Assembly (NCBI RefSeq): GCF_033958435.1
Contig: NC_134138.1
Span: 21,893,098-21,957,097, forward strand
Direction: 5' to 3'
From: Carettochelys insculpta
Lineage: Eukaryota > Chordata > Testudines > Carettochelyidae
DNA: 64,000 nt
Under the pieces are notes generated by a model. That model was given only the letters and a program-made list of their open reading frames with translations. It made no database searches and had not been told where the DNA came from. How positions within the stretch are numbered: the stretch's first letter is position 1; each line of letters begins with the position of its first letter. The translations under genes were made by a program, and so were the position numbers. This document shows positions 35,868 through 45,016 of the stretch, piece after piece.

Positions 35868-36345
35868 TCTAGTGGTTAAAGCATAAGAATGGGCCTCAGG
35901 AGCTCTGTTCTTGGCTCTGATGTGTAACCTGAGCAGTACCTTACCCCAGGCATTGTTTCACTGAATTCTATGGGACTACCCAAGGAGCAAAGTATTACTC
36001 AGGAGCGACAGAGTCTGTCCCTCTATGATATAGGGAAATGAGTTTATGCCGCTGTGCTTCAGCTTCCTGCCCCTTCTCCCCTCCGCCCCCCCGTAAGATG
36101 GATACAGCAATGCCACCCTTACACAGCTGTTGTGAGGAAAATATTGTCTCATCATTCCCCTGTATAGGCTTGTCTGTCTGTCTGCTGCTTCTTGTCTTCT
36201 ATTTAGTTTGTTAACTTTTTGGAATTTGGAGTTTTTGGCTGGTCATTTTGTTCAGTGTGTGTACAAACCTAGCACAATGGGGTCCTGAGTGTTCACAGGG
36301 ACTCATGGGCACTATCATAATAAAAAGTGACTAACTATCATCATA
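35868..36345 (+). mobile_element. MIR/CORE-SINE copy
   Basis: A tRNA-like head (TCTAGTGGTTAAAGCATAAG, then a B-box-like GCTCTGTTCTTGGCTC), a TTATGCCGCTGTGCTTCAGC / AGATGGATACAGCAATG middle and a tail CCTAGCACAATGGGGTCCTG follow the order of a MIR element. Unrelated sequence appears to be inserted between head and middle. MIR copies are old RNA polymerase III-derived SINEs moved by L2-type LINEs. Confidence 0.75.
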
Positions 36346-37474
36346 AACAATAAATGACAATTAATTAACGAAGCTATTTGTAGTTCAAATAAAAGTGCAA
36401 AGTAGTATTAAAGACTGCAGATCATATTCTACACTTCCCTATTTTGCTCCAAGGAATGAACAAAAAGGAGTAACTCATGATTTAAAAGACTGTAAACCAA
36501 TGTTGCTGTGTAGTGAGGCCATGTCCTCAGCCTGGGAGGTTGTGAGAGTTCAAACTCGCTGAGACCTAATACATGCTTAGCACAGTTCTAAAACTCTAAA
36601 TAGGTACACAGTCATGAAAGAAAATCATGATAACCAACCCCACACATCTAGTGTTGGCTGGGAACCAGAGCTCTTCATCAAATAGATGTAAAATGAGTAG
36701 GGGGGTCACATGGTCATGTTGACGCAAAACCCATGTGAGGCTAAATCCCGAGCTGGTTCACTGTGGATCACTGGGGACTTCTAAATTAGGACAGGGTAAA
36801 GGAGGGGCATTCCACAGCATTTTGTTCACTGGAGCTGATGAACACCTCCACTCTTTTTATAGTGGATTGATAAATTTGTGAAAACTGCCTGTATATTGAT
36901 TTAGGCCTATTTATAAGGAACATTCAGAGAATTGAATCCAAATTAACAAAAGGCATGAATTTAAAGTGGTTTAGATAAACTACATGAAATCCCTGTGTGG
37001 GTGTTCTTGGTCAGAATGACCGATGTCTTAATCTGATTTACTTTAATTCACTGCAATTTCACTAAATTGAATTAAGGCCATTTTGGATCAGACTAAGAGT
37101 AATACACTGGATCTTCATATAGCTTCACTAAGCACTTTTAAATTCACATACTCAGGTAATTTGAATTAACTTTTCTGAATATCCCTGTGTAGTCAAGCCC
37201 TTATTGATTTCACTCAGCCCTTCTTTTTAAATGCTATTACCAACCAGGACTTAGAACTCGGCTAAGTCTATGTTATAGGTTTTACAGTGGCACAGCTGCA
37301 CTGCTCTAAGATTTCTCAGGTAGTCACTCTATGCTGACTATAGAGTTCTCTCTTGTCTGAGTACTTAAACTATCCCACAATGAGCTGGGATAACAATGTT
37401 GGCAGAAATGCATCTCCCGCTGACACAGCACTGTCTGCACTGGTACATTGTGCTGGTGAAATTTGTGTTGGTTG

Positions 37475-37508
<34 letters not shown>

Positions 37509-37901
37509 ATTCACACCTCTGACTGACAAATTTTACCAACAAAACCTCTAGAGTAGATTTTACTCCCTACTCACTAAACTGAAATGCTGTGTGTTGTTTC
37601 CTAATAGTAGAGTCAGAATGAAAGTTATCTAGAAAGACAATGCCCCCCCACCCACTTCTTCAAAAGAAAAAAAGTTATAATAATTATGAAACAGGAGAAG
37701 AAAAAAATCACATCTAAAGTTGTCCCCACCTTTGGATTTCCCAGTGTGTCCGATCTTCTATGTGTCTGTCCACAGACTTGGAAATCCTTGGGGGAAGGAC
37801 TGTCTTGATTTTTCTATAGTACAGCTCTGAGTTCATTGTGGGCTTTACCCAGCAATCATAAATATATCGGATAAAAAATGCAAAGGTGCCTAACTGACTT
37901 A
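36346..37901. other. Decayed MITE-like sequence and a (GT)n tract
   Basis: Near 37010-37205 and 37255-37560 I see phrases such as ATATCCCTGTGTAGTCAAGC and GCACTGTCTGCACTGGTACA that look like decayed MITE ends. I cannot set boundaries. A perfect GT tract lies at 37477-37507. Confidence 0.4.
37477..37507. repeat. (GT)n microsatellite
   Basis: A 31-base GT tract ending in TTTATT. Confidence 0.9.
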
Positions 37902-38508
37902 GGGTGTGTTCACATTATGGCTGGCTTTTGCCAGCTGCCTCAAGCTCAGAAGTTTGAGCTGTAGGGCTGTTTAATTGTAATACAGGTTGAACTTCCGTAG
38001 TGTGGCATCCTTGGAACCCGATGGGTGCTGGATGAGAGAACTTGCTGGAATATGGGAGGTCGATATTGTCTAGCAGTATTACCAACACTTCCACTGCTTA
38101 TTGGGCTCTTAGAAGACATTGAGGGGTAAATTACAGCTAAATAACAGCACAGAACACTGAAAGCCAGGACTGGTGGCTGTAAACAAACTTTATGGGACTG
38201 AGAACTTGGCCACACCCATGATAAGTGTCTGGCTTACTAAAATCAAACTGAAATACAGATGTTGCCAGATGAGAGACTTCCAGATTAGAGAGGTTCAGCT
38301 TGTACGTACATTCTGCCTTGGGCTGCAGCTCAAGCTCTGGGATCATCCCACCTTGAAGGGTCTTACACCCCATGCTCCCCCATGAGTCCCAAAATTGATA
38401 CTTCAGTTAGGCAGTCTCTTAGCCTGTGCCCCAACCGCCTCCCTGCCAGAGCCTGAGGTACCTGGTATTGGCCATTCATAGGTTTTTAATTGCAGTGTAG
38501 ACATACCC
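37902..38508. mobile_element. MITE with TTA duplication, split by a younger element
   Basis: The left end GGGTGTGTTCACATTATGG and right end TTGCAGTGTAGACATACCC are flanked by TTA on both sides (37899-37901 and 38509-38511), as expected for PIF/Harbinger-type insertion. The interior (CAAGCTCTGGGATCATCCCA; GGGCTGTTTAATTG) is typical of a GCTCGGGCTG-rich turtle MITE. The segment 37983-38302 is a separate element inserted at a TA within it. Confidence 0.85.
37983..38302 (-). mobile_element. Tc1/mariner-like MITE nested in another MITE
   Basis: The 320-bp element runs from CAGGTTGAACTTCCGTAGTG to AGAGAGGTTCAGCTTG, flanked by TA (37981-37982 and 38303-38304). It is collinear with the copy at 25368-25685. 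Its position inside the MITE at 37902-38508 shows it inserted later than that MITE. Confidence 0.9.
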
Positions 38509-38511
38509 TTA

Positions 38512-39400
38512 GGCATCTACGTTTCCTAGTGATACTAAGTACCAATGTCACTTTTGAAAATGGAACTTTAAGGGTCTGGGCCCAAAAACTTGAAAACTTT
38601 TTGAAAATGTTACTCAGATTCAATCAAGAAAAATAACAATACAAAATAGAATAGGATACAGAAAGCAATTTTCTGGATGAAAATGGAACCTTTCCTTACT
38701 GCTTCACTCCAGCTGCAGAAAATTAACCCCGAGATTATGCCATGTGTCTTCTTTTCTTCTGTACACTGCTTCTTGACATGTAATGCGTCTAAAACGACAA
38801 AAACACTTCTGGACTGTAAACACGTATCCTTTGAAATGTCTTTTTCAAACTATGAGGCACATAGCAGGATGGCCTCAGTTTCTTGCTTGTTTGTTTACTT
38901 GCCTTAGACTTAATATCAGCCTGCCATGATGGATTATTCTAGCAGATGTCTTTTTGTAACTGATCCTTTGACACAAGGGGATTTTTACCTCACTTGTAAT
39001 AGAGCATTTCATGGTTAGTGGGCATTCAGCAGAGCCTTAGCTTGCAAACCCTTTTCAGTGACCCATTATGGTGCAGGAAGTGAGTTCTGACAGGTACATA
39101 GACATGGCATCTGAGGACAATCACAAAGGATCTGAGCTGGATATGAATGCTGAAGTCACGCAGGAGGAAGGGGATGTAGATGATATTCAGCACATTGCAG
39201 GATCATGCCTCTGATAATGGGTTGTTCAGCTCTTAGCATGACCAGGAAAGTGTTTTAATGCTGTCTCTATAAGTGCTATAGAGCCCGTGAGCTAGGGGAA
39301 TCTAAATAGTTCATATGCTGTGAGGTAAATCACTTTGCTATTTAACCTTATCAGCTTTCTCTGTCTGCGACCACACTGTCTTATTGGTGGTAACATCAGT
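38512..39400. other. No feature recognised
   Basis: Unique-looking AT-rich sequence; no exon or repeat seen. Confidence 0.45.
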
Positions 39401-39515
39401 TCACCATCTAAGCAAGGTCATGCTAGGTTAAAGCGCAGATGGAAGATCTCTAGGAAAAGCTTAGGTGCTGCTGAAGTTAATGATTCAGCAGAAAGGAACC
39501 CTTCCCCCAGAATTA
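39401..39515 (+). mobile_element. 5S-rRNA-derived SINE fragment
   Basis: The order AAGCAAGGTCATGCTAGGTT ... GATGGAAGATC ... AGGTGCTG matches the 3' half of vertebrate 5S rRNA (AAGCAGGGTCGGGCCTGGTT ... GATGGGAGACC ... GGGTGCTG), which contains the internal promoter's C box. It is followed by a TGATTCAGCAG segment typical of the body of 5S-derived SINEs in sauropsids. The 5' half of the 5S region is lost. It is not a working 5S gene, because many stem positions differ. Confidence 0.75.
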
Positions 39516-39745
39516 GCAAAGAACCAACATTGCAGTATAGAGTTACGAGAAGTGAGCTGGTGGAGGTGCCAAATTTTCTGAGTCACAAAAATGAGGTCTT
39601 GTCCATTCGTGGCTGTTAAAGATGCCAAAAAAGTAAATGTGTTAACTCTCCATGTGCTATTTAAATAGCAGTTTTAATTCATCTCACTTGAATTTCTTCC
39701 TTGTGCTTCCAAACAGATGAGGACCACTCTTCCTTTCGTATCCTA

Positions 39746-39976
39746 GGCTATGTCCAGATTGCTGAGAATGTATTTGCATATCTCCTGCCGACAGTTCTGT
39801 CAGGAGAGACTTTCCCGACATGGTGTCAGATGTAAGGAAAACCCCCTCTGCTGACACCTCCCTTCTTCCTCATGGACCGAGGATGACCAGGATGTCGGCA
39901 GAAGGCTCCTGGCACAGCAGACTTCTGTTGGGAGATCTCCAGGTTCCTGACAGAAGCCTGAAATCTAGACATAATC
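39746..39976. mobile_element. Small MITE with CTA duplication
   Basis: The ends GGCTATGTCCAGATTG and AAATCTAGACATAATC are inverted repeats. CTA stands on both sides (39743-39745 and 39977-39979). The 231-bp interior repeats CTGCCGACA / TGTCGGCAG motifs, like the CTGTTGACAG motifs of the MITE at 6901, so the two may be related. Confidence 0.8.
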
Positions 39977-40090
39977 CTAGAATAGGGTTGTCTGCTTCGT
40001 AGGGTAAAAACAGGGTGTACTCCACACACCTACTGGGTGTGGTTCATTGTCCCATGTAATGGCACCTAGACCAGTTACACAGAGAGACTC

Positions 40091-40195
40091 CTCTACAGTC
40101 TGAGCTAAGAGCAAGCTGGCTTTTTGCTCAGACTGTAGAGGCTTCTGCTCTAGTCTCCAGCTGTACCAGGTTCAAGTCTGCCTGTGGGTGGTTAC
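40091..40195 (+). mobile_element. tRNA-like SINE head with hairpin
   Basis: TTGCTCAGACTGTAGAGG (from about 40124) resembles a tRNA A-box arm and CCAGGTTCAAGTCTGCC (about 40170-40186) a B box, spaced as in a tRNA. Upstream, CTCTACAGTCTGAGC (40091-40105) is the exact reverse complement of GCTCAGACTGTAGAG (40126-40140). I read it as a tRNA-derived SINE or tRNA pseudogene, not a working tRNA, because the acceptor stem does not pair. Confidence 0.5.
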
Positions 40196-40812
40196 AAGAG
40201 CAGCCGGTCCTGGGGCTGTGAACCTATGGGAGAAGCTGTGGGCTGCAGATTGCATGAAGGTTGAAAATCTACAGGATTAGGAAGGGCATTTGTCACACTT
40301 GTGAACCCAGCTATATTAAGGAACTGGCCCTAGGCCTCTGCTCCTTTGATCAATAGCGGTGTAACTGACACACTGTAGCCGCGTCTACACGTGCACGCTA
40401 CTTCGAAGTAGCGGCACCAACTTCGAAATAGCGCCCGTCACGGCTACACGTGTTGGGCGCTATTTCGAAGTTAACATCGACGTTAGGCGGCGAGACGTTG
40501 AAGCCACTAACCCCATGAGGGGATAGGAATAGCGCCCTACTTTGACGTTCAATGTCGAAGTAGGGAACGTGTAGTCGTTGTGCATCCCGCAACATCGAAA
40601 TTGCGGGGTCCTCCATGGCGGCCATCAGCTGAGGGATTGAGAGATGTTCTCTCCAGCCCCTGAGCTCAATGGTGGCCACGTGGAGCGGCCCCTTAAAGGT
40701 CCCCGCCCCCTCCTTTCCTGTGCAGGAAGCTGAGAGAGCGTGCAGGCAGCAGCAGTAACACGCGGCTAGCCTGCACGCTCCCCCGCAGCCACCCACACCC
40801 CCAGCTGACTCG

Positions 40813-41437
40813 ATGGCCTCTCAGCAGGCCCCCCAGCACCCCCAGGGGACCCGTCCCAAGGGGAGCCAGGGCTCACAGCCCAGCAGCCAGCCTGGGAAGC
40901 GGCAGCAGGGCCCCTCCTGGACGGAGGCCGAGCTTCAGGACCTGCTGGGGCTCTGGAGTGAGGAGGAGGTACTCCAGGTAATGGGGAGCAAGAGGCGGAA
41001 TGCGGATGCATTCACTCGGCTGGCTGAGGGTCTGGACGCCCGGGGTCACCCTGACCGCACTCTGGATCATGTCCGGAGTAAAGTGAAGGAGCTGCGGCAG
41101 GGTTACGCCTGGGCCCGGGATGCGTCTGGCTGATCTGGGGCTGCCCCCGTCACTTGCCCCTTTTACAAGGAGCTCAGGGACATCCTGGGCCCCCGGCACA
41201 CCTCCTCCCCTCTGGCCACTCTTGACACCTCGGCTGAGGAGCCCCATCAGGCCCCGGAGGCAAGCCCCGCACCCCGGGGACCCCCCCAGGAGCCCACCCC
41301 CGGGGCACTGGAGCAGGAGGAGGAGGAGGTGGACTCCTCTTCCAGTGACATCGGGCTCCAAATAATGATGCCGTCCCGGAGCTCCAGCCAGACGTCCGCC
41401 CACTGGGTGTTCCCCGACCGTGGGAGTGGACCGTCAG
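40813..41437 (+). pseudogene. Myb/SANT-like DNA-binding protein, exon 1
   Basis: The frame begins MASQQAPQHPQGTR and enters a Myb/SANT-like DNA-binding domain at about residues 35-100. Markers are SWTEAELQDLLGLWSEEEV, then RRNADAFTRLAEGLDARG, then RTLDHVRSKVKELRQGYAWA. An in-frame TGA (41131-41133) follows; it looks like a decayed CGA because reading continues in frame with CPFYKELRDILG, the usual end of this domain, then an acidic, serine- and proline-rich linker. The exon ends at a good splice donor, CAG|GTATGT (41437/41438). In PIF/Harbinger elements this partner protein recruits the transposase to DNA and to the nucleus. Confidence 0.85.
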
Positions 41438-41586
41438 GTATGTACCCCCCCTGGTGCACACCCCTGGGGTTGAGGGGTGGGGGTAATAGATATGACCAGG
41501 GCCCTCCACATGCCCAGATGACCATGGCCCCAAGGACAGCAGTGGCATGTCCCTCAGAAGAGTGCATCAGCCCCTGCCCCCCGCAG

Positions 41587-41738
41587 CACGACAGTACCAT
41601 GCCCCATCCCCAGGGCTTGGGGGAGCGGAACCTCTAGGGTCCCCCCGGGGGGAGGGGGTGGGACACCCAGCAGCAGCAGCAGCAGCAGCTGCAGCATGTG
41701 ATGGAGTGGGGGGAGTGCAAATGCGAGACTCAGGCTAG
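41587..41738 (+). pseudogene. Possible exon 2 of the Myb-like gene
   Basis: A CCCCTGCCCCCCGCAG acceptor (ending 41586) would join in phase with the exon ending at 41437. It would give a tail containing RQYHAPSPGLGG and a poly-alanine run from (GCA)n, ending at TAG (41736-41738). The acceptor fits consensus, but the product is low complexity and other frames are open, so the exon is uncertain. Confidence 0.35.
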
Positions 41739-41877
41739 ATATGAGAAACAAGCTGAATAGCTCCCAGTGGCTACGGATGATCCTGGGGCTACAACTGGCA
41801 GGTTACACCTCTGCCCTGAGCAAAAAGGAGGGACGAGCCGAGCTGGGTTTGAATCGGGGGTGGCAGTTAGAGGCTAG

Positions 41878-41975
41878 GGGAGAGCACCAATGAGGGGTGA
41901 GCAGGGCACATGGGAGAGCACCAATGGGAGAGGCACATGGGAGAGCACCAATGAGGGGTGAGCAGGGTGAGTGTG
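41878..41975. repeat. Short direct repeats inside the Harbinger element
   Basis: The phrases GGGAGAGCACCAATGAGGGG and GGGAGAGCACCAATGGGAG recur three to four times in about 95 bp. They lie where the transposase intron is interrupted, close to the apparent deletion of the catalytic region. Confidence 0.8.
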
Positions 41976-42053
41976 GCCCTCCCCTGCCGGGGCCCCCCTC
42001 CCCTCCCCTGCCCTCCCAGAGCTGCCTCCCCCTCCCCCCGTGTGTCCTCTTAC

Positions 42054-42540
42054 CTCCATGAGGACAGCCCCGACGGTGGCCTTGCCAGCGCCAAACTGCT
42101 GGCCCATGGATCGGTAGCTGTCTGGAGTGGCCAGCTTCCAGACAGCGATGCCGACCCGTTTCTCCACACTGAGGGCATGCCGTATGGCGGTGTCCTGGTG
42201 CCTGAGTGCGGGGGTGAGCCACTGGCATAGCTCCAGAAATGTCTGCCGGCTCATGCGAAAGTTCCTGAGCCAGCGGCTGTCATCCCACTCTCCCAGCACC
42301 AGCTGCTCCCACCAGTCGGTGCTGGTGGGGTAGCTCCACAGCCGGTGGTGTATGAGGCGGAGGGGGGGAGCGGGGTGCTGCAGGGTTGGGGGTTGCGTCC
42401 TCCTCCCCTGCGGGCAGCTCCTCCTCTGTGGCAAGGAGGTGCTCAGCTGCCTCCTGCATGGCACGGAGCAGGGCGAGCACTGCTCCTGCAGGGGCAGCTG
42501 GGTGGACCTCTGGCTGCTGCTGCTGCTGGGGGTCCATCAT
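42054..42540 (-). pseudogene. HARBI1-like transposase, 5' exon only
   Basis: The protein starts MMDPQQQQQPEV, then an acidic low-complexity leader. A frameshift at the G7 run 42362-42368 moves the frame to the conserved N-terminal domain: LWSYPTSTDWWEQLVLGEWD, then FRMSRQTFLELCQWLTPAL, then ALSVEKRVGIAVWKLATPDS, and YRSMGQQFGAGKATVGAVLM. This is the helix-turn-helix-containing region of HARBI1-like PIF/Harbinger transposases, which run to about 350 residues. The exon ends at a splice donor, ATGGAG|GTAAGAG (42054/42053). The DDE catalytic exon that should follow is absent. Confidence 0.85.
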
Positions 42541-43026
42541 GACTGCGTTGCTCGAGGTGTGCGTGCCTATGGCTCTGCAGACCGCATGCTGTGCAGGCTG
42601 CGTGTGTCTGGGAGGGGCCCTTTAAGGGAGTGGCTAGCTGTTGCCCCAGAAGTGCTAGTCCACCCTGTGACCCTGTCTGCAGCTGTGCCTGGCACCCTTA
42701 TTTCAATGTGTGCTACTTTGGCATGTAGACGTTCCCTTGCAGCGCCTATTTCCATGTGGTGCTGCCCAACATCGACGTTGCCAGCCCTGGAGGACGTGTA
42801 GACGCTATTAATCGAAATAGCCTATTTCGATGTAGCGTGCACGTGTAGATGTAGCTTGTAGGTGCTATTCTTCTGCTGGTCACCCTGTTCAGAATATTAA
42901 ATAGCTGTAGGACTTTGGCCAAAAGTTGAGCAACGTCTTGTTGGCCAATATAGTAAACAGTGTCTGTTCTTCAATGCCTCCCTTTTTATCAGGTCACATT
43001 TCCTTTACATACATTCTGGAGGACTA

Positions 43027-43352
43027 CGGGTTGAGTCTTTCTAATCCAGAACTCTCTCAACCAGCAACATCCATAATCTGGCATGATTTTAGTTAGCTGG
43101 ACAACCACTTATCATGGGTGTGGCCAAGTTTCCTGTGGTCCCATACAGTTGTTTACAGCCACCAGTCCTGGCTGGCAGTGGTTTGTGTTGGTATTTAGCT
43201 GTAATTTATCCCTCATTGTCTTCTAAGAGCCCAGTAAGCAGTGGAAGTGTTGGTAATGCTGCTAGACAATATTGATCTCCCCCGGTCTGGCAAATTCTCT
43301 TGTCTGACACTGGTCAGGTCCCAAGGGTGTGGGACTAGAGAGGTTCAACTTG
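43027..43352 (+). mobile_element. Tc1/mariner-like MITE
   Basis: A 326-bp uninterrupted copy from CGGGTTGAGTCTTTC to AGAGAGGTTCAACTTG, flanked by TA (43025-43026 and 43353-43354). It is the best in-window reference for the interrupted copy at 20063-21479, and is in the same orientation. Confidence 0.9.
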
Positions 43353-43354
43353 TA

Positions 43355-44767
43355 CTGTATTAATTGAATCTGGCAGATGGTAATGTGATGTGTATGAGAG
43401 ATACAATGTAGGCTAATCTTCTGTCTGCTCTGCTTCCTACAACCCTTCCCGACACAGTTAATGGTCTTTGTCTTTGTGTTATACTGCAGAAAATCTGGGG
43501 AGCATGTGGCCCATTAATAGCTGTGTAGCTTTGCCATGAGCTGGTAAACAAATGCTCCAGAAGAGGCTGTACATCAGTGATGTACGTATGATTTTGTACA
43601 TGCACAAGGTGTACAAACAGAAAAGTTTGGGTGAAAGTTATTATATAAAATCAAGCTCAGAATCACTGATTGGAGGGCTTTTCCATATCGTGCTATGGAG
43701 GGGATAGAACAGGGACTTACGCTATTTTGCTTTTATTATCTTATTTGCTACAGGCTTTCTATGCCTGGGCAAGTCACAGAGACTGATCCAAAGTCCACTG
43801 AAGAAAAGGAGAAGATTCTTGCTTGGATCATGGGATCAATCCATCTCCGTCTGTGTGTCTTGGTGTCATCTGGAATAGTAGGTTAATAAAATGTATCACA
43901 TGGGTGATGTGAGCCATAATTCATTAAAAGCAAGCCCTCACTGCCTTTATTGACATTCACAGAACCCTATGGGACTATTCTAAAAATATGTTACAAGCCT
44001 AAGTGTATTGAGATCTTTGAATGAAGAACATGGAAGAAATGTAAAGCGTGTGATTAAATTAAGAATCCAGAGATGTGAAGAGGGAATATAATACAGAAGG
44101 GAACTGAGCTCAACATAAAAATGTACTGTCTCCTTTATTGTTATTAAAGGCAGTACAAAATTGTCAAAAGACATCAGAAATCACACTTTTAACATGCTTG
44201 TATTATTTTATCTAATAGGGGATATTTATCTTATAATAGAGAAGAGCGAGAATAAATGCAAATTGAAAAAAGCCAAACATATTTACCCACTTATATTTGC
44301 AAAATGAAAGTACTCCTGCAGAGCAGTTTTCAGATCACAGAAATAACCATTGCATAACTAACTGAAATTGAAAGCAAGTTTGACTGAATCCTTTTTAATC
44401 TTCTATTTCCCAACTGTTTTTGCACCTTCCTCCTCTTCTTCTCCTCTGCTCACAGCAACAGCTTTTGTCTATCTGGCCTGATGAAAAATTGCCTGTATGT
44501 GACTAATGCAATCCCTTCAACGAGCAGCAGGGGGTAACCTTGCACTGTCTGACTGCTTTTTTGGCTTGCTAGTCTATCATTATCCCTGAGGATAGGTGAT
44601 TCCATATTCAACTCTAAACATGGACCATTTGATTGTGGTAGAATGCATTGTTGGTTTTCTGATGTAACGGCATCTCAATTAAACTCTGGGTTCAAAGCCT
44701 CTTTGAGAAGCTCCACTGAATCAGCTACTAAATTGAACAGTTAAAAACCGCATATTTAAAAACCACA
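43355..44767. other. Unique-looking sequence
   Basis: AT-rich from 43880 to 44420, no exon recognised and no repeat family seen. A screen for conserved non-coding elements would be worthwhile here. Confidence 0.4.
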
Positions 44768-45016
44768 GGCTGGGTCTACACTAGCCACAGTAGATTGAAT
44801 GCTTAGGCTCAGTCTTCCAGGGCACCATTTTGCACATGCACGAAACGGTGCATTTCAAGATCAGTGCAGAACTGGAACCCCTTGTGAGCCACAAGGATTA
44901 AGGAATGTTGGTGGGGCAAGTGCTCCCATTGACATTCTGCAGTGAGGACAGGGACCAATGTTGACAGCTGCAAAATCAATTTTAGATATGCAATCCCGGT
45001 AAGTGTAGATGTAGCC
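44768..45016. mobile_element. MITE with TGTCTACACT-type ends
   Basis: The 249-bp element starts GGCTGGGTCTACACTAGCC and ends TAAGTGTAGATGTAGCC. The interior phrase ATTTTAGATATGCAATCCC recalls the MITEs at 28640 and 31818. I could not fix a target duplication. Confidence 0.8.

Larger units (their letters stand above)
40377..42856. mobile_element. PIF/Harbinger-type transposon, two-gene, decayed
   Basis: A 2480-bp element with ends AGCCGCGTCTACACGTGCAC and GTGCACGTGTAGATGTAGCT, flanked by TGT on both sides (40374-40376 and 42857-42859). It holds a Myb/SANT-like gene on the plus strand and a HARBI1-like transposase 5' exon on the minus strand, pointing toward each other. Subterminal regions are packed with TTCGAA, AACGTCGA and CGAAATAG motifs, possible transposase binding sites. 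PIF/Harbinger elements need both proteins: the Myb-like protein imports and targets the transposase. The catalytic 3' part of the transposase gene is missing, so the copy cannot move itself. Confidence 0.9.

Noticed and set aside
39401..39515. Functional 5S rRNA gene
   Set aside because: Only the 3' half is similar, with many changes in paired positions. It is a SINE remnant.
39335..39619. 94-codon plus-strand frame
   Set aside because: It covers the 5S-derived SINE, so the frame is repeat-derived.
40124..40195. Functional tRNA gene
   Set aside because: A and B boxes are recognisable, but the acceptor and anticodon stems do not pair and the sequence is SINE-like.
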